DNA of 64,000 nucleotides from Flavobacterium covae (GCA_019565575.1 CP067379.1:3100001-3164000), one strand, 5' to 3'; positions 1 to 10,508 are shown, counted from the stretch's first letter. Notes: generated by a model from the sequence alone, not told the origin. Numbers and translations: made by a program.

Positions 1-344
1 ATGTATTTAATGTAATAAAAAAGGAAAATTATAGTTTTTTTGAACGATTACATCAAAAATGTTTAGAGTTATTAGAACAAATAGAATATGATTTAACAAC
101 TTTAGAGAGTGCTTCAAATTTTTATTTTGCTTCACAAAGCCACAAGATGAATGAGGTGATGAAAACTTTAACTATAGTTTCCGTATTTTTTATGCCTTTG
201 ACTTTTATAGTAGGTGTTTATGGAATGAATTTTGACAATATGCCTGAATTACACTGGAAATATGGTTATTTTATGGTATTAGTTTCTATGGTGATATTAT
301 TAATAGCTATGGCAATTTATTTTAAATGGAGAAAATGGTTCTAG
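1..344 (+). CDS. corA: CorA-type Mg2+ channel, C-terminal part
   Basis: The frame is open from base 3, so the start lies before the window; about 113 residues remain. It shows the end of the cytoplasmic helix, then two membrane helices joined by a loop with the YGMNF motif, the GMN selectivity signature of CorA-family Mg2+/Co2+ channels in the inner membrane. The protein ends in a short basic tail (KWRKWF), usual for the family. The family works as a pentamer; that is family knowledge, not visible here. The fragment reads cleanly with no interruption. Confidence 0.93.
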   Translation, partial: VFNVIKKENYSFFERLHQKCLELLEQIEYDLTTLESASNFYFASQSHKMNEVMKTLTIVSVFFMPLTFIVGVYGMNFDNMPELHWKYGYFMVLVSMVILLIAMAIYFKWRKWF

Positions 345-465
345 GATAAAAATAACATTTAATTGTTTTAAAAAGAAAACTTTAGTAAATAAAAAAAGAG
401 TCATAATTATTGGCTATAATAAATAGTATTTTTACTTTTGTAGAGTATACAAAAAAATCCGGAAA

Positions 466-633
466 ATGTTTGAATTTCAACAGTATTTAGGTTTCTTACT
501 TTTCTTAACCATTTTAACTATGGGATTTTGGTTAATGATTTTCTTAATTAATTTCGTATTCTATTGGGTAGGAGGTTATTTATGGAATGAATACAAAGAA
601 AAGAGAGCTAATAGAGAAAGCTTAAAACAGTAA
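466..633 (+). CDS. small single-pass membrane protein (55 aa)
   Basis: A short frame from ATG 466 to TAA 631-633. The first 40 residues form a long hydrophobic helix (FLLFLTILTMGFWLMIFLIN), followed by an amphipathic charged tail (NEYKEKRANRESLKQ). It stands alone, 120 bases after corA, and ends 20 bases before a strong hairpin terminator, which supports a real transcription unit. Function unknown. It could be a chance frame, but the gene-like spacing, the positive-inside tail and the terminator make a real small membrane protein more likely. Confidence 0.6.
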   Translation: MFEFQQYLGFLLFLTILTMGFWLMIFLINFVFYWVGGYLWNEYKEKRANRESLKQ

Positions 634-652
634 TTTTATTATTGTTTTAAAC

Positions 653-678
653 AAAAAGCCCCACAAATGGGGCTTTTT
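653..678. terminator. bidirectional rho-independent terminator
   Basis: A 10-bp stem AAAAAGCCCC / GGGGCTTTTT around the loop ACAAAT, with A and T runs on both sides. It sits between the plus-strand small gene ending at 633 and the minus-strand receptor gene ending near 683, so it can serve both. Confidence 0.9.
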
Positions 679-682
679 TTAA

Positions 683-3164
683 TTATACTACCCCCCATAT
701 AATCATTATCATTACCATCATGATTTAGTCTCTGCTTAGAATCTTTTTCTTTTTCGGTTTTTGATTTGTTAAAACGATAAGTAAAAGATAAAGTAGCTAC
801 ACGCATACGATTTTGCATTTCAGAATAAGAATTTACACTTGGTAAATTTAAATCACGTATCATCTTACGTGAATTAAAAACATCATTGATATTAAAGGCT
901 AAAGTAGCTTTATCCTTTAGGATGTCTTTACTAAATCCTAAATTAAGTACTGCAACTCCTTCTTGAACTCCTTGTGCTATTTTTTGTGATGCGTTGTAAG
1001 TAAAATTAGATTGAAAATCAATTTTATAAGGTAAATTAATTCTTGAATTTAAACGTGCTGTCCAAGTAGAAGATTTAAAATTAAAATCTTGAACAATTAA
1101 TTCATTTTTGGTATTGGTATATTGATAATCTCCTTTTGTAATATTATAGAAAAAGTTAGCATTAGCATTTAATTTCCACCATTTTTTTAAGGTATAATTA
1201 GCTGTAATTTCTAGGCCATATTTATCGTCTATTGAAAGATTAAATGGTGTATTAATGATTACAGGAGTACCATCAATAAAATCACCTCTTTCTTTACGAA
1301 TAACCTGAAAAGCATCTTTTGTATGATTTAAATAAACAGAGGTATTTAATGTCAATTGATTCCACTTCTTTAAAAAACCAATATCAAAAGCGTCACTATA
1401 AGCAGGATTAATATCAGGATTCCCTTGAAATAAGTTAATATTACTTGTATAAGAAGCAAAAGGATTAATAAAACGATCTCTCGGTCTAGTAATACGTTTG
1501 CTATAATTGGTGGATATACTTGTATTTTTCCCTAATTCATAAGTTAAGAAAACGCTTGGAAAAAATTATTGTAATTTTTTGATTTAAAAATTTGCGAGGT
1601 CAATTGATTGATTTCTATATGTGAATTTTCCAGACGCACTCCTAAAAGATAGGATATTTTATTCATTTTAGACCCAAATTGTGTGTAAAACGCATTTACA
1701 TTTTCTACATAGTTCATTGTATTAGAAAAACCTATAATATTTTCAAAAATACCTGTATTTGTATTAAAATTTTGTACAGAAAAATCAGCTAATAACTTTA
1801 CAAAATTACCACGATAGCCTGCTTCAAATTGGGAATCTTTTTTTAAAGGTAGTACATAGTCTAATTGTAATAAATTTCGTAGTTGTGTATCGTGTTTTTT
1901 ACTACGTTCGTTTCTAACAAATTGATTGTTATTTAGGATTATTTGTAAAATATCAGAATCATCTTTATCCGTGTTTTTTGAAAAAGCACCATCAAAAGTA
2001 ATTTTATGTCCTTCTTTTTTAAAATTTTTAGTAAAATTAGTGGTATATTCTACATTATCACCTGTAGATACTAATTGATTATCACGTTTAGATGTATTGT
2101 TATAAATTTTATTAGCATCAAAGTTATAGTATAAAACGGCTTCATTATTTCCTCCTTTGTTATTTCTATAATTAAAAGCATTGGTCCAAGATGTATTCTT
2201 ACTGATAGCAATTTCAAGACCAAAATTTAAGTTGATTCCCTTAGCATACTTTTCGCTTTCTCTTCTTTCTTCTAAATAAGAATCTAAAAGCCCTGTTTTT
2301 TTATTAAAAGTTTCTTGATCAATTTTTGTTCTTCCTGGATTAGCACGATCATTATAACCTACGGTTGAAAAAAAATTTATCATTTCATTTTTGTAATTTA
2401 CATTAGTAGAAAGACTATTGTTTTTTGGTGTTCCTTCTGCCACTATAATACTTCCATTAATTCCTTGGTTTTTACCTTGTTTAAGAATTATATTAATGAT
2501 TCCTCCTCCTCCTTCAGCATCATAACGAGCAGAAGGTGTTGTAACCGTTTCTACTTTATCTATTGCATCGGCAGGAATCATTTTTAGAGCATCAGTTACA
2601 CTAACTGCATTAGTTGGTTTACCATCTATCAAGATTCTAACATTTTCATTCCCTCTTAGGGCTACAGTTCCTTCACTACTGATAGAAATAGAAGGAATAT
2701 TATCAAGAACATCACTTACAGTTCCTCCTCTAACTAATATATCTTTACCTACAGTAAAAACTTTTTTATCAAGTTTTAGATCTACCGTTGTTCGTTCAGA
2801 TCTTACCACTACTTCACTTAATATTTTAGCATCAGGCTCTAAGGAAATAATTCCAATATCTAAATTTTCGTTGTATAATTTAGGAGTGGTTAATAAAGTC
2901 TTAAATGATAAATATTCATATTTTAATATAAAATTACCCGATGTATTTTGAAGAGTAAATTCTCCTTTTAAATCGGTAACTGTACCATTAACAGGTTTAT
3001 TGTTACTCGGATTAATAACAGTTATGGTGGCATATTCAAGTGGTTGCTGAGTTGTCTTATCAACAAGCCTACCTGTAATTGTGATTTTTCTTAATAAATT
3101 GTTTTTCTTGTGCATTAAAAACAATTGTAAAAAGAATAAAAAAGAGAAATAGTATTTTTTTCAT
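683..3164 (-). CDS. TonB-dependent outer-membrane beta-barrel receptor (frame interrupted)
   Basis: Outer-membrane receptor of the CarboxypepD_reg / plug / OMP_b-brl_3 type, about 826 residues when the frame is restored. Order: signal peptide from ATG 3164 (MKKILFLFFILFTIVFNAQ), a carboxypeptidase-regulatory-like domain (GRLVDKTTQQPLEYATITV), the plug with RGNENVRILIDGKP, then a barrel rich in aromatic beta strands ending LSFTYRF. Three single-base shifts break it: near 3110-3120, in the A/T run near 1560, and in the G6 run at 691-696. Removing one G there gives a stop at 683-685, just before the terminator; as written, the frame runs through the terminator to 639. Substrate unknown. Confidence 0.88.
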
Positions 3165-3229
3165 TTAGAGGGAATTAATGGGTAAAATTAACGGATATAC
3201 TTGAATTAAAAAATTAATAAAATATTAAT

Positions 3230-3571
3230 TTATAAAATTTCATTGATCCGTTCAGTAGGTCTTGCAATGACAGCCTTATCCCCTTTAACTACAATGGGTC
3301 TTTCTATAAGTTTGGGAAACTCTACCATTGCCTGAATAATTTCCTCCTCGTTTAATTCTTTCGATTTAAAATTCTCAATCCAGATAGTTTCCTTTTTCCG
3401 AACTAAATCAATAGCAGGTATATTTAATTTTTTTAATAAATCTTTCAAATCTTCTGCAGTAGGTGTGTTTTCTAAATAGTTAACAACTTCAAAATTTTGA
3501 TTTTGATTTTCTAAAAAACAAACTCCGTCTCTTGATTTAGAACAACGGGTATTATGGTAAATTGTAATCAT
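3230..3571 (-). CDS. arsC: ArsC-family arsenate reductase (thioredoxin fold)
   Basis: 113 residues, the usual length of the ArsC/Spx/YffB family. The N-terminal strand ends in HNTRCSKSR, carrying the single active cysteine (C9) of the glutaredoxin-linked arsenate reductases, and the later ERPIVV segment holds the arginine that binds the oxyanion. Known family role: reduction of arsenate to arsenite with glutathione/glutaredoxin; flavobacteria use bacillithiol rather than glutathione, so the in vivo partner is uncertain. No ars operon genes are adjacent. The start ATG is followed directly by the conserved MITIYHN strand. Confidence 0.85.
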   Translation of the reverse strand: MITIYHNTRCSKSRDGVCFLENQNQNFEVVNYLENTPTAEDLKDLLKKLNIPAIDLVRKKETIWIENFKSKELNEEEIIQAMVEFPKLIERPIVVKGDKAVIARPTERINEIL

Positions 3572-3636
3572 AAATTAAAATATTTTTTTTGTAACAAAAA
3601 TAGATTAAATTGCTCTTATACTTTAAAAATAAATAT

Positions 3637-4566
3637 ATGTTTTTAGAACAAGCTTTTTTAATGGAAATAAATTTTGGAAATACCTTTTAGGAACCTTTAT
3701 TATTTTTATTTTTACTTTAATAGGGCAAATACCCTTTATGATTGCTGTTTTTTCTAAATTAGAAGAAAAAAGAGATACTATTTATGGAAAAGATGAGACA
3801 GCTCTTTTACAAGTTTTAGATAGCAATTTTCAACTTTTTCTAATGTTATTAAGTTTTGTTTTTGCTTTTTTGGGTTTTATTTTTGTCGTTAAAACGTTGC
3901 ACAAACAACCTCTTGTTAAAATTATTACAAGTAGAGCATCTATAGACTGGAATCGTGTTCTTTTTTCGTTTACCGTTTGGGCTGTTCTTCAGGTTTTAAT
4001 ATTATTAGTTTCTTATTTTATATCACCTGCTGATTACCAATTAAATTTTGAATTAAAACCTTTTTTAATCTTGTTTTTTATAGCTTTATTCATGATTCCT
4101 ATACAAACTTCCATAGAAGAATTAATGTTTAGAGGTTATTTAATGCAAGGTTTTGCATTAGTATTTAAAAATAAATTAATACCCTTATTTTTTACTTCTG
4201 TTTTGTTTGGAGTATTACACATCAGTAATCCTGGAAGTCGCTAAATTAGGTAATATCCTAGTACTCTATTATATAGGTACAGGCCTATTTTTAGGCATTA
4301 TAACTTTGATGGATGAAGGAATGGAACTTTCATTAGGATTTCATGCCGCAAATAATTTAATTACCGCTTTGTTGGTAACTTCCAAATGGACTGTGTTACA
4401 AACGGCATCAGTTCTAAAGGATGTTTCTAATCCAAAATTAAGTTTCGAACTTTTTTTACCAATAGTTATAATTTTTCCTATTTTATTAATAATTTTCTCT
4501 AATAAATATCATTGGAAAAATTGGGAAGAAAAATTAAAAGGTACGATTTTAATACAAAATAAATAA
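3637..4566 (+). CDS. CPBP-family intramembrane glutamic protease (frame interrupted)
   Basis: About 310 residues after correction. Motifs of the CPBP (CAAX protease / bacteriocin-processing) family occur in order: EELMFRGYLMQG (the EExxxR motif), GVLHISNP and GFHAANNLI, the three metal/catalytic motifs in membrane helices. Two indels: one T missing from the T run near 3672-3675 (so the start is ATG 3637, not 3738) and one extra G near 4231. The stop TAA overlaps the ATG of menE, so the two genes are coupled. Family members process prenylated or peptide substrates in the inner membrane; the substrate here is unknown. Confidence 0.85.
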
Positions 4567-5596
4567 TGATAATTCATTCGGAATTTAAATTAAATGGAAT
4601 ATCTTATGATGCAAAAACTTTGTCTTTTTGGGCAAAAGAAAAAAGCAAAGTAGGAAAAGAATACGAAAAAATTATAGGAACATTCTTTTTAGAATGGTTA
4701 AATAATGATTCTGATCTAAAAGTGCAAACATCAGGAACAACAGGAACGGCTAAACAAATAGCACTAAAAAAAGAGCGATGATTTATTCCGCTAAAAGCAC
4801 AGGTGCCTTTTTTGATTTAAATGCAGGATCAAAAGCATTATGCTGTTTACCCGTTAAATATATTGCAGGTAAAATGATGTTAGTTAGAGCAATGGTGCTA
4901 GGATGGGATTTAACCATTGTAGAGCCAAGTTCATCTCCTTTAAAGGATTCTTATCTTAAATATGATTTTGTAGCTATGGTTCCTTTACAAGTTCAACAAT
5001 CATTAGAAAAATTATCAAATATTAAAATTGTATTAATAGGAGGAGCAAAAGTAAATCCCAATTTAGCTCAAAAACTAATTAAAAATAAGGTTAATGCTTA
5101 TGAATCTTATAGTATGACCGAAACTATTACACATATTGCATTAAAAAAATAGGAACAGAAAGTTTTAAATTATTATCAGGGATAACAATTAGTCAAGATC
5201 AAAGAGGATGTTTAATAATAGATGCACCTAATATAAATGATGAAATGATAGTGACTAACGATTTAATAGAATTAGTTTCCGAAACAGAATTTATATGGAA
5301 AGGAAGAGTAGATCATGTTATCAATAGTGGGGGTATAAAATTATTTCCTGAACAAATAGAAGCTAAATTAATAGAAAAAAATCACACAACGTTTTTTTAT
5401 ATATGGTTTACCTGATGAACGATTAGGAGAAAAAATCATACTCGTAATAGAAGGATTAAAAAAAGATACAAACCCCTCTATTTTTAGTGAATTAACTCAT
5501 TATGAAACACCTAAGCAAGTGGTTTTTATAACTAAATTTGAAGAAACGGAAACAGGAAAAATAAAAAGAAAAGAAACTGTATTAAAATATATGTGA
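4566..5596 (+). CDS. menE: o-succinylbenzoate-CoA ligase-like AMP-forming enzyme (frame interrupted)
   Basis: Menaquinone-pathway acyl-CoA synthetase, about 343 residues, the short form usual in flavobacteria. The AMP-binding P-loop is TSGTTGTAK; later come SMTETITHIA (motif A5), the hinge WKGRVDHVINSGGIKLFPEQIE, and the C-terminal lysine region ETGKIKRKE. It activates o-succinylbenzoate to its CoA ester. Three single-base shifts split the frame near 4778, 5146 and 5395 (T7). It overlaps the upstream protease gene by one base. Another acyl-CoA ligase activity cannot be excluded, but size and motif pattern favour MenE. Confidence 0.83.
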
Positions 5597-5775
5597 ATTA
5601 TAAAAAAGGCTACCAAAAATAATATATTAAAACTCATAAGCTTATTATTTTGAGTATTGATATGAAACATTTTCATACAGTCCCACTAAACTAACAGTCT
5701 GAAACATACCCCAAAAAAATTCCCATAGCGTACTCTAATCTTAAAATTACAATTCTTCAGAGTACATAAAGAAAC

Positions 5776-5818
5776 TGAAATCTAGGAAAATGAAAAAATT
5801 TCATTTTCCTAGATTTCA
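5776..5818. terminator. perfect 20-bp inverted repeat, probable bidirectional terminator
   Basis: Two 20-bp arms (5776-5795 and 5799-5818) are exact reverse complements with a 3-base A spacer. The hairpin lies six bases beyond the coaD stop and after menE, which converge here. There is no strict U-tract on the plus side, but the right flank is T-rich. Confidence 0.7.
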
Positions 5819-5823
5819 ACATT

Positions 5824-6288
5824 TTATTTTGACTTATTGATTCTTACTGCTTCTGGCACTAGACCTGTATAATCGCCTCCATTACGTATCACATCACGTA
5901 CTATACTGGAAGAAATAAATGAAGTATCAGGTGCGGTTAAAAGAAATACGGTGTCTATTTTTGATAATAATCTGTTAGTATGTGCAATAGCTTTTTCAAA
6001 TTCAAAATCAGCTGGATTTCGAAGTCCTCTTAGAATAAAATCGGCTTCTAAACGTTTGCATAAATCAATTGTTAGTCCTTCATAAGATACAACTGTAATT
6101 TTGTCTTCATACTTAAATGTTTCTTCTATAAAATGAATGCGTTCTTGTAATGAAAACATATACTTTTTATCAGCGTTAACCCCTATAGCTATTACAATTT
6201 CATCAAACAAGGGAAGACTTCTTTCTATAATATCAATATGTCCTAAAGTTATTGGGTCAAAAGACCCAGGAAAAATCGCTTTTCTCAT
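5824..6288 (-). CDS. coaD: pantetheine-phosphate adenylyltransferase
   Basis: Fourth step of coenzyme A synthesis: 4'-phosphopantetheine plus ATP gives dephospho-CoA. About 154 residues. The nucleotidyltransferase signature is GSFDPITLGHIDII (with the T/HxGH pair), and SSSIVRDV is the ISSTxxR equivalent near the C-terminus. The start chosen is ATG 6288, giving MRKAIFPGSF; it overlaps the ddl stop as TAATG, a translational coupling signal. An in-frame ATG at 6300 would add four residues but is less likely. The frame is intact. Confidence 0.95.
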   Translation of the reverse strand: MRKAIFPGSFDPITLGHIDIIERSLPLFDEIVIAIGVNADKKYMFSLQERIHFIEETFKYEDKITVVSYEGLTIDLCKRLEADFILRGLRNPADFEFEKAIAHTNRLLSKIDTVFLLTAPDTSFISSSIVRDVIRNGGDYTGLVPEAVRINKSK

Positions 6289-7274
6289 TATTTTCTCCAA
6301 ATTAATTTTCTTTGAAATGCTAATTGAATTTCGTTATCTAACATTTCTCCAAAATCTAACTTTGCGTACTGAGCTTGTTGTGGAAAAATACTTTGTGGTG
6401 ACAAACCTGGATTTGTATTCATTTCTATAAAATGAGGCACCTCGTTCATAATAATAAAGTCCGTTCTAGAAAAACCACTCATTCCTAAAGCCTCATATAC
6501 TTTTTTTGCCGTTTGTTCTACTCTTATACGTACCTCATCAGTTAATCTTGCAGGTGTAATTTCTTCTGATTTACCAAGATATTTCGCTTCGTAATCAAAA
6601 AAATCTGTTTGCGAAACAATTTCTGTTATTCCTAAAACTTTTGTTTCACCTTTATAATGAAATACTCCTACCGAAACTTCTGTTCCTTCCAAAAAGGATT
6701 CTATTAATATATCACTATCTTCAGCAAATGCAAATTCTAATGCTTTATCAAACTGACTTAAATCTGTTACTTTTGAAACACCTAAACTACTTCCTGATTG
6801 ATTTGGTTTAACAAAAAAAGGTAATCCTAACTCATCTATAATTACTTGTTTATCTATTTTCATTCCTTTTGTTAGATAAATAGATTTGGCTTTAGGAATA
6901 TTAAATTTAGCTAATACAGAAAGTGTATCTCGTTTATTAAATGTTAACGCTGATTGGTAAAAGTTACATCCTGTATAAGGAATTTCTAGCAACTCCCAAT
7001 AAGCTTGAAGATGACCGTCTTCACCTGGAGTACCATGAATTGTGTTTACGATTACATCAAATGTTATTTTTTCTTGATTCAATGTAAATGAAAAATCTGA
7101 TTTATCCAAAGTATACTTTTGATCATTTATCAAAACATACCACCCTTCTTTAAGAATATGCACTTCAAAAGTTTGGTATTTACTCTGATCTAAATTATTT
7201 AATATCAACTGACCACTACGCAACGAAATTACACTTTCGCCTGAATAGCCTCCCATTACCACAGCAACTTTCAT
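6288..7274 (-). CDS. ddl: D-alanine-D-alanine ligase
   Basis: 328 residues, ATP-grasp enzyme joining two D-alanines for peptidoglycan. It starts MKVAVVMGGYSGESVISLRS, carrying the serine/glutamate substrate-binding motif. HGTPGEDG is the conserved loop, FVKPNQSGSSLGVSKV the ATP-grasp lysine strand, and FIEMNTNPGLSPQS the C-terminal Mg2+-binding end. The stop overlaps the coaD start. Frame intact; length normal. Confidence 0.95.
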   Translation of the reverse strand: MKVAVVMGGYSGESVISLRSGQLILNNLDQSKYQTFEVHILKEGWYVLINDQKYTLDKSDFSFTLNQEKITFDVIVNTIHGTPGEDGHLQAYWELLEIPYTGCNFYQSALTFNKRDTLSVLAKFNIPKAKSIYLTKGMKIDKQVIIDELGLPFFVKPNQSGSSLGVSKVTDLSQFDKALEFAFAEDSDILIESFLEGTEVSVGVFHYKGETKVLGITEIVSQTDFFDYEAKYLGKSEEITPARLTDEVRIRVEQTAKKVYEALGMSGFSRTDFIIMNEVPHFIEMNTNPGLSPQSIFPQQAQYAKLDFGEMLDNEIQLAFQRKLIWRK

Positions 7275-7470
7275 ATTTGTATATTTATTTTTTATAAAAT
7301 CGTTTAAGAAAGATTTAAAAACTTATTTTTTATCTAAAATCTCTTCAAACAAAAATATCATTTTTTTTCAAATGAATTCGTTTTACTATTTTTATATCTT
7401 TGCACATATTGCTTTTTTTCTAAAAAAAACAGCATAAAAAAATTAACCCTTTGAAAATTAGCATTTTTAT

Positions 7471-8082
7471 ATGAACTGGAAACGTTTTATACTTAGTTTT
7501 ACTTTTTTTAAGCAACTATTTTTCGCATTTTTAATAGTATCTGCTTCTTTATTTATTTTCATGCAATGGATTCATTTTACTACTAATCATGGAGAAGAAA
7601 TTACAGTTCCTAACCTAAACAAATTAACATTAGAACAAGCGGAAGAAAAACTAGATGAACTAGATTTAGATTATGAATTATTAGACACTACAGATTATAA
7701 TCCTGCATTTCCAAAACTTTCTATTGTTCAACAAGACCCTAAACCTGGAAGTAAAGTAAAACAAAACCGTGTAATCTATGTAAAAATTAATGCAGAAGAA
7801 TATGCTAAAGTAAGACTTCCAGATCTAATACAAAAAACATATCGTCAAGCCGTTCCTACTCTTAACGCATTAGGATTATCTGTAGGAGACACAACCTATG
7901 TCCCTAACCTTGCTAAAGACATGGTATTAGAAATGAATATTAATGGTAAACCTATAAGACCTGGGCAACAAGTTTTAAAAATGACACGTGTTAATCTTAT
8001 ATTAGGAGATGGTAAAATAGGTTTTGAAGAAGAAAATACTGATCCTGAAAATGAATCTATAGACTCTACTGTTACAGAATAA
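7471..8082 (+). CDS. membrane-anchored PASTA-domain protein
   Basis: 203 residues. An N-terminal membrane helix at about residues 12-32 is followed by PASTA repeats starting at ITVPNLNKLTLEQAEEKL and VRLPDLIQKTYRQA, with a third shorter stretch. PASTA domains bind muropeptides or act as spacers; here there is no kinase or transpeptidase domain. It is two bases upstream of the pseudouridine synthase gene and just beside ddl, a gene order common in flavobacteria. A role in the cell envelope is inference. The acidic C-terminal tail (EEENTDPENESID) is low complexity. Confidence 0.85.
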   Translation: MNWKRFILSFTFFKQLFFAFLIVSASLFIFMQWIHFTTNHGEEITVPNLNKLTLEQAEEKLDELDLDYELLDTTDYNPAFPKLSIVQQDPKPGSKVKQNRVIYVKINAEEYAKVRLPDLIQKTYRQAVPTLNALGLSVGDTTYVPNLAKDMVLEMNINGKPIRPGQQVLKMTRVNLILGDGKIGFEEENTDPENESIDSTVTE

Positions 8083-8084
8083 AA

Positions 8085-9122
8085 ATGGCTATTACATTTA
8101 TAGAAAAGGAAGAGGAATGGGAAAACGATTTATATGAACACTATAAATTTGATATTCCAAAAGGGCAAAGCTCAATGCGTGTAGACAAATACTTAATGAC
8201 CAGCATAGAAAATACTACACGTAACAAAATACAACAAGCCGCTGAAAAAGGATTTATATTAGCAAATGGCATAGCTGTAAAATCCAGTTATAAAATAAAA
8301 CCATTTGATGAAATAAAGGTTGTACTATCACATCCTCCTTTTGAGAATAAGATTATTCCTGAGAACATTCCTTTAGACATTATATATGAAGATGATGCTC
8401 TTATAGTCATTAACAAACCTGTAGGATTAGTTGTTCATCCTGGTCACGGAAACTATACCGGCACTTTAGCTAACGCATTGGCTTTTCATTTTGAAAACCT
8501 ACCTATGAATTCAAGTAACCGACCAGGGCTAGTACATAGAATTGACAAGGATACTTCTGGACTTTTAGTTGTTGCAAAAACCGAACAAGCTATGGCTCAT
8601 TTAGCCAAACAGTTTGAAGAAAAAACTACAGAAAGAGAATATATAGCCATTGTATGGGGAAATGTAGAAGAAGATTATGGAACCATAAAAGGCAATATAG
8701 CCCGTCACTCCACTGATCGTATGCAAATGGCCGTATATACTGATTCATCTATAGGGAAACACGCTGTAACACACTATAAAATCATAGAACGGTTAAGCTA
8801 CGTTACTGTTGTATCCTGTAAATTAGAAACAGGACGTACACACCAAATACGTGTTCACATGAAACATATAGGACATACCTTATTCAATGATGAACGTTAT
8901 GGTGGTCATCTCATTCTAAAAGGAACTACTTTCTCTAAATACAAACAATTTGTAGAAAATTGTTTTAAAATTTTACCTCGCCAAGCTCTTCATGCAAAAA
9001 CACTAGGATTTGAACACCCTGTTACAAAAGAATACATGCGTTTTAATACTGAATTACCAGAAGATATGGTTTTATGTATAGAAAAATGGAGACTTTATGG
9101 AAAATCTAATCATTTAGAATAA
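8085..9122 (+). CDS. rluD: RluA/RluD-family 23S rRNA pseudouridine synthase
   Basis: 345 residues. An N-terminal S4-like RNA-binding domain (MRVDKYLMTSIENTTRNKIQ) precedes the catalytic domain with VHRIDKDTSGLLVVAKT, which holds the catalytic aspartate, and the conserved LETGRTHQIRVHMKHIGH. The family isomerises uridines in helix 69 of 23S rRNA; RluD is the closest described match by domain order, but RluA-type alternatives are possible. It follows the PASTA gene by two bases and probably shares its transcript. Confidence 0.88.
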   Translation: MAITFIEKEEEWENDLYEHYKFDIPKGQSSMRVDKYLMTSIENTTRNKIQQAAEKGFILANGIAVKSSYKIKPFDEIKVVLSHPPFENKIIPENIPLDIIYEDDALIVINKPVGLVVHPGHGNYTGTLANALAFHFENLPMNSSNRPGLVHRIDKDTSGLLVVAKTEQAMAHLAKQFEEKTTEREYIAIVWGNVEEDYGTIKGNIARHSTDRMQMAVYTDSSIGKHAVTHYKIIERLSYVTVVSCKLETGRTHQIRVHMKHIGHTLFNDERYGGHLILKGTTFSKYKQFVENCFKILPRQALHAKTLGFEHPVTKEYMRFNTELPEDMVLCIEKWRLYGKSNHLE

Positions 9123-9140
9123 CCATACCCAATATATAAA

Positions 9141-9279
9141 GTGTCCAAAAAGTAAAAAATAAATAGTTAATTGAGCACTCTAAGAACAAAAGAAACATCG
9201 TACTTAATTCTTAGATTCTTTTCAATCAAAACAAGAAAACTAGAGATTCATAAAACAAATTTGATTACTTTCTGGACAC
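9141..9279. repeat. MITE-like element with inverted ends (139 bp)
   Basis: The ends GTGTCCAAAAAGTA (9141-9154) and TACTTTCTGGACAC (9266-9279) are inverted repeats with one mismatch. The terminal TGTCCAAAAAGT matches the ends of the IS1182 element at 22937-24718 and of the element at 55804-55930. The interior has no credible gene; a 70-codon open frame from a non-ATG start overlaps it and is rejected. Confidence 0.55.
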
Positions 9280-9379
9280 CTATTCTATTTTCTCAACGAT
9301 TTTACTTGCACTATTTAAAAGATATAATTCTTGCTTGTAAGCCAACATTTACCTATATTCGTCTATCAAATGTTAAATC

Positions 9380-10411
9380 ATGAATAAAAAGACGATCTTA
9401 TTAGGACTTCTTTCCTCCCTATCACTAAACTGCTTTAGTCAAAAAAAAGTAACAAAATCAGACCATAACAATAAAAATTTAGTTACAACCTATCTAAATA
9501 CCATAACAGAAAAAGAACTTAAAGACCACCTCTATATAATTGCTTCTGACGAAATGCAAGGAAGAAATACGGGAGAAGAAGGACAAAAAAAAACAGGAAA
9601 ATATATCATTTCAGAATATATAAAAAACAATATTAGCTTTCCAGATGAAACTACATCTTACTACCAACCTATCCCCTCTTCTTATTTTCAAAAAGCATTT
9701 AGCCCCCGTTTGGGTGATTCTGAAAATATTTGGACGTTTATAAAAGGAACCGAAAAACCTAAAGAAATAATAATTGTTTCTGCTCATTATGATCACGTAG
9801 GAATGAAAAACGGTGAAATCTATAACGGAGCAGATGATGATGGCTCTGGTACCGTATCTTTGCTAGAAATTGCAGAAGCTTTTCAAAAAGCAAAAAATGA
9901 AGGACATGGCCCTAAACGTTCTATATTATTTTTGCATGTAACAGGTGAAGAGCATGGATTACACGGATCTCGTTTTTATTCCGAAAATCCTCTTTTCCCT
10001 CTAAAAAACACAATTGCCAATGTTAATATTGATATGATAGGTCGTAGAGATGATTTACATAAAGATTCTAACAATTATCTTTATATAATAGGATCCGATT
10101 ATTTATCATCTGATTTATATACAATTGTTGAAAATGCCAATTCTGATTTTGTAAATCTAAAATTAGATTACAAATATAATGACAAGAATGACCCAAATCG
10201 TTTCTACTATCGCTCAGATCATTATAACTTTGCAAAACACAACATTCCATCTGTTTTTTTATTCAATGGCACCCACGAAGACTATCACAAACCAACGGAT
10301 GATCCTGATAAAATTGAATATGATGCGTTAGCAAAACGTGCAAAACTTGCCTTTGCCATTATATGGAATTTAGCTAACAGAAATGAAAAACCTGTAGTAG
10401 ATAAACTTTAA
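9380..10411 (+). CDS. secreted M28-family zinc aminopeptidase
   Basis: 343 residues with a signal peptide (about residues 1-20, ending NCFSQ). Zinc-ligand motifs of M28 exopeptidases occur in order: VSAHYDHVG (His), NGADDDGSGT (Asp bridging both metals), VTGEEHGLHGS (catalytic Glu and ligand Glu), NIDMIGR (Asp) and THEDYHKPTDD (His). It is probably periplasmic or exported and releases N-terminal amino acids; substrate unknown. It stands alone and is followed by a strong terminator. Confidence 0.93.
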   Translation: MNKKTILLGLLSSLSLNCFSQKKVTKSDHNNKNLVTTYLNTITEKELKDHLYIIASDEMQGRNTGEEGQKKTGKYIISEYIKNNISFPDETTSYYQPIPSSYFQKAFSPRLGDSENIWTFIKGTEKPKEIIIVSAHYDHVGMKNGEIYNGADDDGSGTVSLLEIAEAFQKAKNEGHGPKRSILFLHVTGEEHGLHGSRFYSENPLFPLKNTIANVNIDMIGRRDDLHKDSNNYLYIIGSDYLSSDLYTIVENANSDFVNLKLDYKYNDKNDPNRFYYRSDHYNFAKHNIPSVFLFNGTHEDYHKPTDDPDKIEYDALAKRAKLAFAIIWNLANRNEKPVVDKL

Positions 10412-10467
10412 AATACAACTTTCTTTTTATTTTTAAAGTTTCATTTTGTTTCGCATACATTTTTTAT

Positions 10468-10508
10468 AAAAAGCCCTAATGACTACTATACAATCATTAG
10501 GGCTTTTT
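10468..10508 (+). terminator. rho-independent terminator of the M28 gene
   Basis: A 15-bp perfect stem AAAAAGCCCTAATGA / TCATTAGGGCTTTTT with an 11-base loop and a T run, 57 bases after the stop codon. Confidence 0.92.

Noticed and set aside
6137-6430. 97-codon plus-strand frame over coaD/ddl
   Set aside because: Antisense shadow of two intact essential genes.
9171-9383. 70-codon frame before the M28 gene
   Set aside because: Starts from a non-ATG codon, overlaps a MITE-like element and shows no protein-like pattern.
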